A stretch of 64,000 bases of DNA from Polynucleobacter sp. MWH-HuK1 (GCF_018881815.1 NZ_JACVPP010000001.1:1109097-1173096), one strand, 5' to 3'; counted from the stretch's first letter, positions 1-10,895 are shown. Notes: generated by a model not told the origin, from the letters alone. Numbers and translations: made by a program.

Positions 1-3000
1 GCTGGTGCTGATGTTTGGATCAGCAATCCTCAAGATCCTGATCAGCCTCATCGCTTATTGCTCCTGGTTCAAAACCATTCCGGTTATCTTAACTTATGCG
101 AGTTACTTAGTAGAGCATCCTTAGAAAATCAATCACGCGGTCGTGCTGAAGTGGATTCTGCTTGGTTTAGTGAGTCTGCTGCTAAAGCAGAAGATAAAAA
201 AGCCAAGCGGACCTTATCTTATGGATTGATTGCGCTCTCTGGCGCACGCATGGGTGAAGTAGGGTCAGCATTGCTAGCTGGTCAGGAAGACCAAGCGAAG
301 ATTGTTGCTAGACGTTATGAAAAGCTGTTCCCAAATTCTTTTTACATTGAGGTTCAACGCGGCGGCAATCCACAAGATGAGAAGCAACTGCAACTCGCTT
401 GCCATTTAGCGAGTGAGCTCGATTTGCCGGTAGTGGCAACTCACCCAGTGCAGTTCATGCAGAAAAGTGACTTTACGGCGCATGAAGCCCGTGTTTGTAT
501 TGCTGAAGGTGAGTTGCTTGGCAATCCGCGTCGCGCCAAAAAGTTTAATGAAGAGCAATACTTCTTAACCCAAGAAGAGATGGAAAAACGTTTCGCAGAT
601 TTGCCGGCAGCCATCGCAAACTCTGTTGAAATTGCTAAGCGTTGCAATCTTTCATTGGTCTTAGGGCAGCCACGTTTGCCAGATTTTCCAATACCGCCCG
701 GAATTACTTTAGAAGAATATTTATTGCAGCAATCCGAGATCGGTCTAAAGCGCCACATGGAACGTAACTTCCCGGATGTGGAAGAACGCGAAAAAGAAAT
801 GCCGCGCTACCAAGAGCGTCTCGTGTTTGAAGTTAAAACGATTGCCCAGATGGGTTTCCCGGGCTACTTCTTAATCGTGGCGGACTTCATTAACTGGGCT
901 AAGAACAATGGCGTACCAGTAGGTCCTGGCCGTGGATCTGGCGCAGGCTCTTTAGTGGCGTATTCACTCGGCATTACTGACTTGGATCCACTACGTTACA
1001 ACTTGCTCTTTGAGCGCTTTCTCAATCCAGAGCGGGTATCCATGCCCGACTTCGATATCGACTTCTGCCAGCATGGTCGTGACCGTGTGATTCAGTACGT
1101 AAAGGATAAATACGGCAAAGACGCTGTGAGCCAGATTGCTACCTTTGGAACCATGGCTGCCAGAGCGGCAATTCGTGACGTAGGACGCGTGCTGGAGCAG
1201 GGCTATAACTTCGTTGACGGTATCGCCAAGCTAGTGCCGAATAAGCCGGGCCAGTACATGACGATTGAAATGGCCAAGAAGGAAGAGAAGCAATTAGCCG
1301 AGCGCGAAAAGAATGAAGACGAAGTGCGTCAATTGCTATCTTTGGCCCAGCAATTGGAGGGTATGACCCGTAACGTCGGTATGCATGCGGGTGGTGTGTT
1401 GATCGCCCCAGGACGCCTCACGGACTTTTGCCCTCTCTACACCCAAGAAAGTAAAGATCAAGACAGTAGCTCCGTTATTAGTCAATTTGATAAAGATGAC
1501 GTCGAAGCAATTGGCTTAGTGAAGTTCGACTTTTTGGGCTTAACAACGCTTACCATCTTGGCTGCAGCAGAGCGCTGGATTAAAGCATTGCATGCTGATC
1601 GCAGAGATTGGAATATCGGTGAGATACCACTTGATGACGAAAAAGCATTTGATGTACTCAAGCGTGCTAATACGGTAGCGGTATTCCAGCTAGAAAGCCG
1701 CGGCATGCAAGGCATGCTTCGTGAGGCAAAGCCCGACCGCTTTGAAGACATTATTGCGTTGGTGGCTTTGTATCGCCCAGGCCCTATGGATTTGATTCCA
1801 GACTTTATTGAGCGTAAACACGGTCGCCAAAAAGTGGAGTATCCCGATCCACGTATTGAGCCAGTTCTACGTGAGACCTACGGCATCATGGTCTATCAAG
1901 AGCAGGTGATGCAGATGGCGCAGATGATTGGTGGCTACTCATTAGGTGGTGCTGATATGTTGCGTCGTGCGATGGGTAAGAAAAAGCCAGAAGAGATGGC
2001 CCAGCATCGCAAGATCTTTAGTGATGGTGCAAAAGCAGGCGGCATCTCCGAGGGTAAGGCTAATGAAATCTATGACTTGATGGAGCGCTTTGCGGGCTAT
2101 GGATTTAATAAATCCCACGCTGCCGCTTACGCACTCTTGGCATATCAAACAGCCTGGCTCAAAGCGTATTACCCCGCAGAATTTATGGCTGCCAACTTAT
2201 CGCTCGCAATGGATGATACCGATAAGGTGAAGATTCTATATGACGATTGTTTGGTTAACAACATTCGGGTGTTCTCGCCAGACATCAATACGGGTGTGTA
2301 TGAGTTCACACCATTGCGTGCGCCTGATGCAGCCCCAGACTCCCCAATCAGTCATGTCCGTTATGGCCTGGGTGCAGTGCGTGGTACTGGTGAGGCAGCA
2401 ATTGAATCCATTGTTAAAGCGCGTGAAACTGGCGGACCATTTAAGGATCTGTTTGATTTTTGTGCTCGCGTAGATCGCAGACAGGTGAATCGCCGTGCGA
2501 TTGAAGCCTTAATGCGTGCTGGTGCATTTGATAGCTTGTATCGTGACTCTGTACCTGCGGGTGGTAATTTGTACGACATTCGCTCAACCTTGCTTGCTTC
2601 TTTGGCCAGAGCAATTGAAGCCGCTGAACAGGCAGAGGCTTCTATCCATCAAGTGAGTTTGTTCGAAGTCGCTGGTGAAGAAAATCGCCATCTACCTGAG
2701 TTGGTTCGTGAGCCTGTTTGGTCTGAAAAGAAACGTCTGCAAGAAGAGAAGAATGCTTTAGGACTCTGTTTAACGGGTCATATGTTTGATGCCTACCGTG
2801 AGGAGACTTCTCACTTTATTCGTCAACCTTTATCAAAAGTTACCGAAGGCAAAGACCAGTTGATCGCTGGCATTATCACTTCAGCGCGTATGTTGACTGG
2901 CCAGCGCGGTCGCATGATGATTGCGACAATTGATGATGGCACTGCAGCCCTCGAAGTCACTTTATATAGCGAGGTGTATGAGCCTAATCGCTCATGGCTC

Positions 3001-3423
3001 AAGGAAGATGAACTCTTGGTTGCTAAAGTCAACGTGACTCCGGATAAGTTTTCAGGCGGAATGCGGATTGTTTCTGAGGCGGTGATGGATATCACTGGTG
3101 CGCGTATGCGTTTTGCTCGTAATATTCACGTATGTATTGATAACGCTATTGATATCAAGATGCTGCGGAGTCAAATCAATCCTTACTTGATGGCCAATCG
3201 TGTCAGAGATCCAAAGCTGGGCGCATCCGCTCCAGCTGCTCCAGGCTCAAATGATGGCATGAAGGGTTTGATGTTAACTGCTGCAGTCACAACTAGCGGC
3301 GGCGCCTGCTTAATGCAATTCCCAGAAGAGCTACGCATCTACCCAGATGATGCTTGCTTACATAGCTTGAACCAAATCTTGGCATCCAAGCAAAAAGATC
3401 CCGTACAAGTTCAGTACCACTAA
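1..3423 (+). CDS. dnaE: DNA polymerase III alpha subunit, 5' end outside window
   Basis: Replicative polymerase catalytic subunit. The reading frame is open from base 1 and encodes 1140 residues. The Asp triad motif PDFDIDF has its Asp residues at visible positions 350, 352 and 354. E. coli DnaE, from memory, has them at 401 and 403, so about 50 N-terminal residues of the PHP domain lie outside the window. A late OB-fold stretch (about GKDQLIAGIIT onward) and the C-terminal tail are present, and total length fits the roughly 1160-residue DnaE family rather than DnaE2/ImuC. An internal TTG at 58 is not a start. A minus-strand glycosyltransferase converges on its 3' end. Confidence 0.97.
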   Translation, partial: AGADVWISNPQDPDQPHRLLLLVQNHSGYLNLCELLSRASLENQSRGRAEVDSAWFSESAAKAEDKKAKRTLSYGLIALSGARMGEVGSALLAGQEDQAKIVARRYEKLFPNSFYIEVQRGGNPQDEKQLQLACHLASELDLPVVATHPVQFMQKSDFTAHEARVCIAEGELLGNPRRAKKFNEEQYFLTQEEMEKRFADLPAAIANSVEIAKRCNLSLVLGQPRLPDFPIPPGITLEEYLLQQSEIGLKRHMERNFPDVEEREKEMPRYQERLVFEVKTIAQMGFPGYFLIVADFINWAKNNGVPVGPGRGSGAGSLVAYSLGITDLDPLRYNLLFERFLNPERVSMPDFDIDFCQHGRDRVIQYVKDKYGKDAVSQIATFGTMAARAAIRDVGRVLEQGYNFVDGIAKLVPNKPGQYMTIEMAKKEEKQLAEREKNEDEVRQLLSLAQQLEGMTRNVGMHAGGVLIAPGRLTDFCPLYTQESKDQDSSSVISQFDKDDVEAIGLVKFDFLGLTTLTILAAAERWIKALHADRRDWNIGEIPLDDEKAFDVLKRANTVAVFQLESRGMQGMLREAKPDRFEDIIALVALYRPGPMDLIPDFIERKHGRQKVEYPDPRIEPVLRETYGIMVYQEQVMQMAQMIGGYSLGGADMLRRAMGKKKPEEMAQHRKIFSDGAKAGGISEGKANEIYDLMERFAGYGFNKSHAAAYALLAYQTAWLKAYYPAEFMAANLSLAMDDTDKVKILYDDCLVNNIRVFSPDINTGVYEFTPLRAPDAAPDSPISHVRYGLGAVRGTGEAAIESIVKARETGGPFKDLFDFCARVDRRQVNRRAIEALMRAGAFDSLYRDSVPAGGNLYDIRSTLLASLARAIEAAEQAEASIHQVSLFEVAGEENRHLPELVREPVWSEKKRLQEEKNALGLCLTGHMFDAYREETSHFIRQPLSKVTEGKDQLIAGIITSARMLTGQRGRMMIATIDDGTAALEVTLYSEVYEPNRSWLKEDELLVAKVNVTPDKFSGGMRIVSEAVMDITGARMRFARNIHVCIDNAIDIKMLRSQINPYLMANRVRDPKLGASAPAAPGSNDGMKGLMLTAAVTTSGGACLMQFPEELRIYPDDACLHSLNQILASKQKDPVQVQYH

Positions 3424-3456
3424 ATAATTGTCTTACCACAGCAATTTTTTATTGCC

Positions 3457-4614
3457 CTAGCTCGGAAATACCTTTTGAATCGCTTCAATCACTTGTTTAG
3501 GTTCTAGAAGATCCAAACACTCGCTATAGCTATCGGCTTTATCAAGACATCCGGCTTTACGACATGGTACGCATTCACCAGGGCCTTGCAAGATGATGAC
3601 ATTGCCTACGGTTTGTGTACGGGCGCGCAATTGATAAGGTTGTTTACCAATAAAGCCATTGGGCCAAGGGCCAAAGTTGGTTGGCGGGGTAGCGCCAAAG
3701 AGGGTGATAGTTGGGGTATTGCAGGCTGCTGCTAAATGTGTGATGGACGTATCAACACCAATATATAAAGCAGCGCTCCGAATGAGCGTGCCCGCCTGCG
3801 GAATGGATAACTTGCCCGCAGCGTTGATTACTTTGCCCTTAATTTCTTCGGACAATAAAGACATGATGTCGTGATTGAGTTGTACATCTTGCTTTGCCGG
3901 TGAAGCGCTTAATACAACCTGAAAACCTTGATTAACCAGCCAGGTAATGAGTTCTTGCCAGTATGCGAGTGGCCAACGTTTATAAGCAGTAAGAGGTCCT
4001 GGGTGAATGACGACATAAGGCTGTTTGAGTTCACCGGCGATGACAGGTGTCAAAGGTTCGCCCACAGGAGGTGTCACCGAGATCGGCCTAGAGAATAAAT
4101 CCGCTGGATTTTTAAAGAAGGTTTCTAGAAGGCGGAGCTTTTCTGTAATGACGTGTTGATTAAAGTAATCAACATCCACGGTGTGCATGCAGATGAACTT
4201 CTTCCAGGCATTTTGCTTCTCGCTCTTGCTATGCTTGTTTTGATCTTCAGAATCTTTGCCTTGAGGATGGCCACTTAGGACACCCACTCTTCTGAAAGCG
4301 GCTACTAAGCCATATAGGTAGGCACGGTCGCTAGGTTGGGTGACTACCGCTAAGTCATAACGCTGAAATAGGCGATTAAATAATGAGAGGTATTCACCAA
4401 AACCTGGTCGATCTGAGGTTTCAATAAATTCAGAAATGTCTGGATTGCCGTACAACATGTCTAGCTTGCCGCGATAGCCTAGAAAATGAAATTCTGCATC
4501 AGGCCAAAGCTCCCTGGCTTTGGTAATAAGGGGTGTTGTTACCAGCACGTCGCCGATTTGCCGAGTGGCAATGAATAAGACTTTTTTAGGCTTGGGTTTT
4601 GAGTAAGTGGTCAT
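3457..4614 (-). CDS. Glycosyltransferase family 9 (heptosyltransferase-like)
   Basis: Likely adds ADP-heptose to the LPS inner core on the cytoplasmic face of the inner membrane. The 385-residue protein opens with KKVLFIATRQIGDVLVTTPL, the GT9 N-terminal Rossmann start. It carries HPGPLTAYKRWP mid-protein and a C-terminal THLAAACNTPTITLFGATPP segment that resembles the nucleotide-sugar site of WaaC/WaaF/WaaQ proteins. It lies 14 bp after two family-2 glycosyltransferases and next to msbA, which supports an LPS role. Which heptose position it modifies cannot be read from sequence. A WaaQ-like or lipid A-core GT9 enzyme are the main alternatives. Confidence 0.85.
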   Translation of the reverse strand: MTTYSKPKPKKVLFIATRQIGDVLVTTPLITKARELWPDAEFHFLGYRGKLDMLYGNPDISEFIETSDRPGFGEYLSLFNRLFQRYDLAVVTQPSDRAYLYGLVAAFRRVGVLSGHPQGKDSEDQNKHSKSEKQNAWKKFICMHTVDVDYFNQHVITEKLRLLETFFKNPADLFSRPISVTPPVGEPLTPVIAGELKQPYVVIHPGPLTAYKRWPLAYWQELITWLVNQGFQVVLSASPAKQDVQLNHDIMSLLSEEIKGKVINAAGKLSIPQAGTLIRSAALYIGVDTSITHLAAACNTPTITLFGATPPTNFGPWPNGFIGKQPYQLRARTQTVGNVIILQGPGECVPCRKAGCLDKADSYSECLDLLEPKQVIEAIQKVFPS

Positions 4615-4628
4615 ATTGTTGCGAATAC

Positions 4629-5408
4629 TTACAGCGCCTTAGCCAAAATCTTCTCGCGCACATGTCGCGCATTCTCTGCAGCATTACTTTGATCATTAAT
4701 TTTATGAAACAGATGTAGGACTTCAGTAGACCAAGAGCCCGATTTGCGGGTGATTCCGTGATGCTGCAATCGAAATACAAAGTCAGCATCTTCGTGACCC
4801 CAGCCTGTTATGGTTTCATCAAAGCCATTAATAGCTTTTGCATCTGCTTTCCAGCAAGCCATATTGCAACCTTTGATGCGACGCCAAACAAACTTTTTGT
4901 AATCACGCCAGGAGCCGTCGCCAAGCTTGATCTTGAGGGGCAAGTATTTATTAATGCCCCCGCTAAGACGCATACCTAGCAAGCCTGAGGAGAATTTCTG
5001 AAAACTCCATTGAGGCCAGGAGAGTAATTCTTGGGTGAGGCCCTTATCCAGAAGGACTCGACTACCGGTCACCATACATCCTTTTTGCGCCAATTCACGA
5101 TGTCTTGCTACAAAGTCTGGCTGCACAATGCAATCGCCATCTAAAAAAACGAGGTAATCACCATAGGCAGCATTAATGGCTTGATTCAGAATTTTTGTTT
5201 TCCGAAAGCCATGATCTTCTTGCCAGAGATGCTTGATAGCGATGGGATATGAGTCCATGAAAGAATCAATCACCTTTTTTGTACTCTCGGTAGAGCCATC
5301 ATCGGCAATGATGATCTCAAAGTTCTTGTCTGTTTGAGTGGCTAGTGATTCTAGGCAAAGCTTGAGTGCTTGTGGCCAGTTGTAAGTGGCCAGCAAAATC
5401 GAAATCAT
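4629..5408 (-). CDS. Glycosyltransferase family 2 with galactosyltransferase-type C-terminus
   Basis: A 259-residue GT-A glycosyltransferase, probably acting on LPS core or a surface glycan. The N-terminus has [20 protein letters not shown] followed by IIADDGSTE. The metal-binding motif appears as FLDGDC near residue 90. The C-terminal part (KGCNMACWKAD, then GWGHEDADF) matches the family-7 C-terminal galactosyltransferase module that is fused to some GT2 enzymes. Its start overlaps the stop of the upstream gene by 4 bp, so the two are translationally coupled. Donor and acceptor are unknown. Confidence 0.85.
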   Translation of the reverse strand: MISILLATYNWPQALKLCLESLATQTDKNFEIIIADDGSTESTKKVIDSFMDSYPIAIKHLWQEDHGFRKTKILNQAINAAYGDYLVFLDGDCIVQPDFVARHRELAQKGCMVTGSRVLLDKGLTQELLSWPQWSFQKFSSGLLGMRLSGGINKYLPLKIKLGDGSWRDYKKFVWRRIKGCNMACWKADAKAINGFDETITGWGHEDADFVFRLQHHGITRKSGSWSTEVLHLFHKINDQSNAAENARHVREKILAKAL

Positions 5409-6166
5409 TTATTGGCTTCCTGGTTGAGGTGCCAAAGCTTGATGTAGCGATAGTAAGTGCCTTGACCATTAGATACTGCTAGAGCAAATCCTTGCGCCCC
5501 ATCTAAGAATCCGGCGCGAATAATGTATGTGCGGATAAAGGCCCATACACCATGAAGAACGGCCTTGAGAGGGCTACTTGTCTTTCCTTTGGCAAATGCT
5601 TGCTCTGCGGATGCGGTGGAATAGCGATCGAGCTTTTGCAGAACTTGAGAGTAGTTCATAAAGCTGTAATGGAGCAATGGGTTTTCTAGTTTAGCTACCT
5701 GACCATTGGGTATGAGGCGCTCATGGACTATATCATCTGAGAAGCGGGCGGTGCCACGTTTAAAAAGACGATCTACATAGTCAGGGCTCCAGCCAGAGTG
5801 GCGGATAAAACGACCGCAGTACCAGGATAATCTAGGGATGGCAAAACAGTTCACATGGGCGCTATGGTGAATTGCCGTAAGGATCTCAGATTTGAGAGCT
5901 GTAGTTAGGCGCTCATCTGCATCTATGGATAAGACCCATTCACCGGTTGCAAGGTCTAAAGCACGGTTCTTTTGAGGGCCAAAACCAGGCCAGTCGGATG
6001 GCTGGGATATGGTCGCACCATGGTTTTTGGCGATTTCTAGGGTGCGATCCGAGCTATTGGTATCAACAACCACGATCTGCTGGGAAATACCCTCCAGGGA
6101 GGCCAGACAATCGTCCAAATTGGCCTCTTCATTGCGGGTGATGAGTATGACTGATAAGGTGGGCAT
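5405..6166 (-). CDS. Glycosyltransferase family 2, WaaE/KdtX-like LPS core enzyme
   Basis: This 253-residue protein starts [21 protein letters not shown], has [12 protein letters not shown] and the metal-binding LSIDADERL. That combination is typical of the WaaE/KdtX group, which adds glucose to inner-core heptose. It is the first gene of the minus-strand LPS block. Its ATG is only 10 bp from the msbA ATG on the other strand, so its promoter must sit inside msbA coding DNA or in those few bases. The assignment to an LPS role rests on family and neighbours. The exact sugar is not determined. Confidence 0.85.
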   Translation of the reverse strand: MPTLSVILITRNEEANLDDCLASLEGISQQIVVVDTNSSDRTLEIAKNHGATISQPSDWPGFGPQKNRALDLATGEWVLSIDADERLTTALKSEILTAIHHSAHVNCFAIPRLSWYCGRFIRHSGWSPDYVDRLFKRGTARFSDDIVHERLIPNGQVAKLENPLLHYSFMNYSQVLQKLDRYSTASAEQAFAKGKTSSPLKAVLHGVWAFIRTYIIRAGFLDGAQGFALAVSNGQGTYYRYIKLWHLNQEANK

Positions 6167-6176
6167 AATTCATTAT

Positions 6177-7940
6177 ATGAATGCTCAAGACCGTATTGCG
6201 TTAAATCGCTTAATTGCTTACCTTAAGCCCCATTATGGCCTGATTATTGGGTCCCTTTTGGCTATGGCTGTCGTAGCTGGTGCTGAAACCTCAATTCCAG
6301 CCTTAATGAAGCCCTTATTGGACCGTGGCTTTACTGGTCAGCTTAATAGCAAGCTTTGGCAGGTGCCAGTTTTCTTGGTGGGCTTGGCTTTGGTTCGGAG
6401 CTTGGCGCAGTTTCTGTCGAACTATTTGTTAACTAGAGTCATTAATTCCGTACTTTTAAAGTTGCGCGAACAAATGTTTCAAACTCTCCTACATGCTAGC
6501 ACTACTTTTTTTCAAAAAAACTCTGCATCGAACTTAATCAATGGTGTAGTTTTTGAGGTAAATAATGTTCTTTCCGTGATGGGTGGAATGCTCATCAGCT
6601 TGGTGAGAGATTCATTGACAGTTGTTGGTTTGATTGGCTACTTGATTTATCTCAATTGGCAATTGACTTTAGTTGTCTTGATTATTTTCCCGGTGATTGC
6701 ATTCATCATGAGCAAAATCAATCGTCGACTCAGATCACTTAATCGTGAACAACAAACGCTTACCAGCGATCTTGCTTATATTGTTGAAGAAGCTGCTGCT
6801 GGTTACAAAATTGTTAAGGTGCATGGCGCTGAAGAGTATGAGATGAATTGTTTTAAGCAAAAGGCTGAGCGAGCTCGTCAGTTTGCTCTGAAATCTGCAG
6901 TTGCGGGTGGTTTAAATCAGCCTATTACTCAATTGATAGCGTCTATGGCTCTATCGGTGGTTCTCGTAATTGCTTTAATGCAGTCAGCCACTGAAGGCAC
7001 TACTGTTGGAGGTTTTGCGGCTTTTATTACCGCCATGATGCTGGTGATTTCCCCATTAAAGCACTTGGCCGACATTAATCAACCACTCCAACGCGGCCTC
7101 ACTGCAGCAGAAATGATTTTTGGATTAATGGATCAACCTTTTGAAGAGGGTGAAGAGCGCAAGCAAAGCATGAAGCCGCTTGATATAGCTAAGGGCGGCA
7201 TTCGATTTGAGAATGTTGGATTTGCATATGAGCAGGAGGGTGATCGTAAGGATGCCCTCAGTAATATTAATCTCACCATTAAGCCAGGCGAAGTTGTTGC
7301 TTTTGTCGGGCCATCTGGTGGTGGTAAATCTACTCTCGTCAATTTGTTGCCTCGATTCTATAAACCTACCAGTGGTCATGTTTTCTTAGATGAAATTCCC
7401 TTAGAGGATATTGTGTTGGCCGATGTGCGTCGCCAAATTGCTTTTGTGAGTCAGGATGTCATTCTCTTCAATGACACCATTGCAGCGAATGTGGCATACG
7501 GAGCTACTGGTCAAGAAGGAATTGATCGCGGCCGCGTCATGGAGGCATTGGAGGCTGCCAATTTAAGTGCTCTTATTAAAGAGTTGCCAGAAGGAATTGA
7601 TTCGCTAATAGGTGATAACGGCAATCGCTTATCTGGCGGGCAGCGCCAGCGTTTAGCAATTGCGCGTGCGATCTATAAAGATGCACCGATTTTGATCTTG
7701 GATGAGGCAACTTCCGCTTTGGATTCTGAATCTGAGCGCCAGGTCCAGGATGCGCTCGAGCGCTTAATGGCTGGCAGAACTACCTTGGTCATCGCTCATC
7801 GCTTATCTACCATTGAGCATGCCGATCGTATTGTGGTTTTGGAGCACGGCAAAGTGATTGAAAATGGTTCACACGAAGAACTAATTAAGCAAGATGGGCT
7901 CTATGCCAACTTGCATCGTATCCAATTTTCAAACGCCTAA
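6177..7940 (+). CDS. msbA: Lipid A export ABC transporter, fused permease/ATPase
   Basis: Flips lipid A-core across the inner membrane. The protein is 587 residues if it starts at the ATG at 6177 ([12 protein letters not shown]), the usual MsbA length. In-frame starts further upstream would run far into the divergent glycosyltransferase gene. The N-terminal half has six hydrophobic membrane segments. The ATPase half has Walker A GPSGGGKS, the signature LSGGQRQRL, Walker [10 protein letters not shown] and the H-loop IAHRLST. Divergence from LPS glycosyltransferases supports MsbA over a generic exporter. The only Shine-Dalgarno-like run (AAGGTGGG) sits about 13 bases before the ATG, a little long. 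Confidence 0.93.
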   Translation: MNAQDRIALNRLIAYLKPHYGLIIGSLLAMAVVAGAETSIPALMKPLLDRGFTGQLNSKLWQVPVFLVGLALVRSLAQFLSNYLLTRVINSVLLKLREQMFQTLLHASTTFFQKNSASNLINGVVFEVNNVLSVMGGMLISLVRDSLTVVGLIGYLIYLNWQLTLVVLIIFPVIAFIMSKINRRLRSLNREQQTLTSDLAYIVEEAAAGYKIVKVHGAEEYEMNCFKQKAERARQFALKSAVAGGLNQPITQLIASMALSVVLVIALMQSATEGTTVGGFAAFITAMMLVISPLKHLADINQPLQRGLTAAEMIFGLMDQPFEEGEERKQSMKPLDIAKGGIRFENVGFAYEQEGDRKDALSNINLTIKPGEVVAFVGPSGGGKSTLVNLLPRFYKPTSGHVFLDEIPLEDIVLADVRRQIAFVSQDVILFNDTIAANVAYGATGQEGIDRGRVMEALEAANLSALIKELPEGIDSLIGDNGNRLSGGQRQRLAIARAIYKDAPILILDEATSALDSESERQVQDALERLMAGRTTLVIAHRLSTIEHADRIVVLEHGKVIENGSHEELIKQDGLYANLHRIQFSNA

Positions 7941-7953
7941 CTAATAAGCGAAT

Positions 7954-9417
7954 TTAACTAAGAACAATATCGTATTGTTCTTGGCGGAAGCTACCTTCTG
8001 CTTGGAGGGTAATGGGTTTACCAATAAAGTCACCGAGTTGTGCCAGAAATTGATTCTCTTCTTCCAAGAAGAGGTCAATGACATCAGGCGCAGCCACAAT
8101 CCTAAATTCTCTTGGATTAAATTGGCGGTGCTCCCGAACAATCTCACGCAAAATCTCATAGCAAATCGTTTGTGCAGTTTTAACCTCACCCTTGCCAAGG
8201 CATGTAGCGCAAGGCTCACAGGTAATATGGGCCAAGGATTCACGAGTGCGTTTGCGAGTCATCTCTACTAAACCTAAAGCAGAGAAGTCGCTTACTGAGG
8301 TGCGCGCATGATCGCGCTCAAGATTGCGCTTAAGTTCATGCAGCACTGATTCTTGATGATCTTTACCAATCATATCGATGAAATCAATAATGATGATTCC
8401 ACCTAGATTACGTAAGCGTAGCTGCCTTGCAATGGCTTGGGCAGCCTCTAAATTCGTTTTAAAGACTGTGTCATCAAGATTGCGTGCGCCGACATAACTG
8501 CCAGTATTCACATCAATCGTAGTCATAGATTCTGTTTGATCAATCATCAGATAGCCGCCCGATTTGAGATCAACTCTGCGACCCAGTGCCTTATTAATCT
8601 CGGCATCGACGTCAAATAAATCAAAGAGGGCGCGCTCGCCACGATGTAATGTCAACTTGCCCAATAGATTGGGCATGTAAGAATTAGTAAATAATTTAAG
8701 TTTCTCGAAATTCTCAGCTGAATCCACGCGAATCTGCGTAGTTTCTTCTCCGGCCACATCCCTTAATACTCGTTCGGCCAGGCTTAAGTCTTGATAGAGA
8801 AGGGTGGGCGCAGGATTGTGTTTCATGGCCGCATGGATGTTTTCCCAGGTGGTGCGCAAATAAAGCATGTCATGCTGCAGTTCAGTATCTGATGCATCCT
8901 GAGCGCTGGTTCGGACAATAATCCCACCTTTTTCATCGGCAGCCATCAAACTAGCCAAGCGTGCCTTAATGGCCTCGCGTTCCTCGGGTTGATCAATTCG
9001 TTGAGAAACGCCAATGTATTTCTCGGTGGCAGTATCGCTGCCTGCGGGCGGAAGGTAAACTAAATTACGTCCTGCAATACTTAATTGAGTTGTAAGGCGC
9101 GCACCTTTTGTGCCTAGAGGATCTTTTAGTACTTGCACTAAAAGTGTTTGACCTTCAAACAATAACTTTTCAATTTGCGCTTGAGGATTATTTTGGGTGA
9201 TATCAGCAACGTGCATAAAAGCAGTGCGCTCTAAGCCAATCTCAATAAATGCTGATTGCATGCCAGGTAGCACGCGAACCACTTTGGCTAAATAAATATT
9301 ACCCACAATGCCCCGTTGGCGAGTGCGTTCAATTTGTAGCTCCTGAACAGCCCCTTGCTGAATTAAAGCAACGCGCGTTTCTTGCGGGGTGATATTGATC
9401 AGTATTTCTTCGTTCAT
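7954..9417 (-). CDS. rng: Ribonuclease G
   Basis: Endoribonuclease that matures 16S rRNA 5' ends and takes part in mRNA decay. The protein has 487 residues, the size of RNase G and without the long RNase E tail. An S1 domain spans about residues 35-120 (GNIYLAKVVRVLPGMQSAFI). The catalytic magnesium residues are in TTIDVNTG and IIIIDFIDM, and a cysteine cluster (CEPCATC) lies near residue 405, where RNase E/G proteins have their zinc link. It is the last gene of the yebC-to-rng run and overlaps maf by 4 bp. Confidence 0.95.
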   Translation of the reverse strand: MNEEILINITPQETRVALIQQGAVQELQIERTRQRGIVGNIYLAKVVRVLPGMQSAFIEIGLERTAFMHVADITQNNPQAQIEKLLFEGQTLLVQVLKDPLGTKGARLTTQLSIAGRNLVYLPPAGSDTATEKYIGVSQRIDQPEEREAIKARLASLMAADEKGGIIVRTSAQDASDTELQHDMLYLRTTWENIHAAMKHNPAPTLLYQDLSLAERVLRDVAGEETTQIRVDSAENFEKLKLFTNSYMPNLLGKLTLHRGERALFDLFDVDAEINKALGRRVDLKSGGYLMIDQTESMTTIDVNTGSYVGARNLDDTVFKTNLEAAQAIARQLRLRNLGGIIIIDFIDMIGKDHQESVLHELKRNLERDHARTSVSDFSALGLVEMTRKRTRESLAHITCEPCATCLGKGEVKTAQTICYEILREIVREHRQFNPREFRIVAAPDVIDLFLEEENQFLAQLGDFIGKPITLQAEGSFRQEQYDIVLS

Positions 9418-10049
9418 ACGCGATTCAGGCAGGCAATTTCTAGTAATTGTTGAGTTTCATAGATGGGTAAGCCCATGATACCGCTATAACTTCCTTGGAT
9501 AGAGGGAATAAAAGCACCCCCTAGACCCTGAATGCCATAGGCCCCGGCCTTGCCAAAGGGTTCGCCACTGGCGATGTAAGCATTTATCTGTTCTGGGGAT
9601 AGATTGGCAAATTGCACGTGTGATACCTGTACCAAAACCTTAGGTGCCTCTGTTGGAGTTGGGGTAATGGCAACTGCAGTTAATACCTCATGTGCTTTGC
9701 CGCTGAGCATGTTCAGAATTCTTGCAGCATCTGCCGCATCGCATGGCTTGCCTAAAATTTCACCATCAGGACTATTGGGTAGGCTAACGGTGGTATCTGC
9801 ACAGAGAATCGGAGCCCAAGGTAAATTACTTTTTTGCCAACGAGAGAGTGCTGCTGCACTTTTTGCTAGGGTAACTCTTTCAACATAAGCGCGAGCTTTT
9901 TCTTGGGGAAGAGGTGTTTCAATGCCTTCACTATCCTCATCGGCGCTTGGTAAAAGCATTTCGAAGCGAACGCCAATTTGTTCTAAAAGTTCTTGGCGAC
10001 GCAGACTCTGCGAGGCGAGATAAATAAATGGGCTCACAAGATTACTCAC
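9414..10049 (-). CDS. maf: Maf family nucleotide pyrophosphatase
   Basis: House-cleaning enzyme that hydrolyses non-canonical or pyrimidine nucleoside triphosphates. The 211-residue protein has the Maf signature [11 protein letters not shown] at the N-terminus, a variant of the usual A-S-x-S-P-R-R with Leu for Pro. It also has CADTTVSL and GKPCDAADA around the catalytic region, and the terminal GIQGLGGAF. The rng neighbour matches the YhdE branch (dTTP/UTP specific), but the branch is inferred from context. It overlaps rlmH upstream by 8 bp and rng downstream by 4 bp. Confidence 0.92.
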   Translation of the reverse strand: MSNLVSPFIYLASQSLRRQELLEQIGVRFEMLLPSADEDSEGIETPLPQEKARAYVERVTLAKSAAALSRWQKSNLPWAPILCADTTVSLPNSPDGEILGKPCDAADAARILNMLSGKAHEVLTAVAITPTPTEAPKVLVQVSHVQFANLSPEQINAYIASGEPFGKAGAYGIQGLGGAFIPSIQGSYSGIMGLPIYETQQLLEIACLNRV

Positions 10050-10485
10050 GATGGTAGGGGTGACCTTGCAGTATGGTCCAAGCTCGATAAAGCTGCTCTA
10101 CCAGCAGTACTCTAGCCATAGCATGAGGAAGGGTCAGGCTGGAAAGGCGCCACATCGCCTGAGCGGTGGTTTTCAGGCTCGGATCCAAACCATCTGCACC
10201 ACCTATAAGGAAGGTGATATCAAAACCCTCTTGGCGCCAACTGGCCAATTGAGTGGCTAAGTTTTGAGTGGTTTGGTCTTTGCCGCGCTCATCTAAAGCA
10301 ATCACTCTTGAGCCCTTCGGAATGGCGGCAGCAATTTTGACGGCCTCTTTAGCAGGCGTCAGGTCAGGTTTGATTTCTTTAATTTCAATGCTGCAGTCTG
10401 CAGGCATTCTTTTAATGTAGTCATGAGTTGCGGTTGCAACCCAATCAGGCATCTTATGACCAACTGAAACAATGGTGAGGCGCAT
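10042..10485 (-). CDS. rlmH: 23S rRNA pseudouridine-1915 N3-methyltransferase
   Basis: SPOUT methyltransferase that modifies helix 69 of 23S rRNA. I start it at the ATG at 10485 ([15 protein letters not shown]), giving 147 residues. An in-frame ATG six codons earlier adds MSLKAS, which does not match the family start. The SAM-binding knot is visible as FLIGGADGL and the C-terminal [12 protein letters not shown]-x-GHPYH. It follows rsfS by 20 bp, the common rsfS-rlmH pairing. Confidence 0.95.
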   Translation of the reverse strand: MRLTIVSVGHKMPDWVATATHDYIKRMPADCSIEIKEIKPDLTPAKEAVKIAAAIPKGSRVIALDERGKDQTTQNLATQLASWRQEGFDITFLIGGADGLDPSLKTTAQAMWRLSSLTLPHAMARVLLVEQLYRAWTILQGHPYHRE

Positions 10486-10505
10486 CGATGCTTTTAACGA
10501 CAAAC

Positions 10506-10895
10506 TTATTCGTCGTCTTCTGATTCGCTAGCTTTAGCAAGACCTTTGCTGCCAGCCAATTTCACGCGTACAGGCTTAGCACCCCACATGCCTTCTAGCT
10601 GATAGTAAGAACGCAGCATCGGTTGCAAAATATGCACAACAATATCGCCGCAATCTACTAATACCCATTCACCAGTTTCCAAACCTTCAATAGAGATGAC
10701 TTCGCCACCTTTAGCGTTCACCTCTTCTTTAACGGACATTGCTAAAGAGCGGGTTTGGCGATTGCTTGAGCCGGTGGCAATAATGACCCGGTCAAATAGT
10801 TCACTTAATTTGGTTGTGTCGTAGACGCGAATATCTTGGGCCTTCACATCCTCTAGAGCATCAATTATGACGCGTTGTAATTTACGTAAGTCCAT
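10506..10895 (-). CDS. rsfS: Ribosome silencing factor
   Basis: Binds uL14 on the 50S subunit and blocks subunit joining in stationary phase. The 129-residue protein has the RsfS/Iojap core: [24 protein letters not shown] and [20 protein letters not shown], the last being the most conserved stretch. The acidic tail ends SESEDDE. It sits 45 bp downstream of nadD, the standard arrangement. Confidence 0.96.
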   Translation of the reverse strand: MDLRKLQRVIIDALEDVKAQDIRVYDTTKLSELFDRVIIATGSSNRQTRSLAMSVKEEVNAKGGEVISIEGLETGEWVLVDCGDIVVHILQPMLRSYYQLEGMWGAKPVRVKLAGSKGLAKASESEDDE

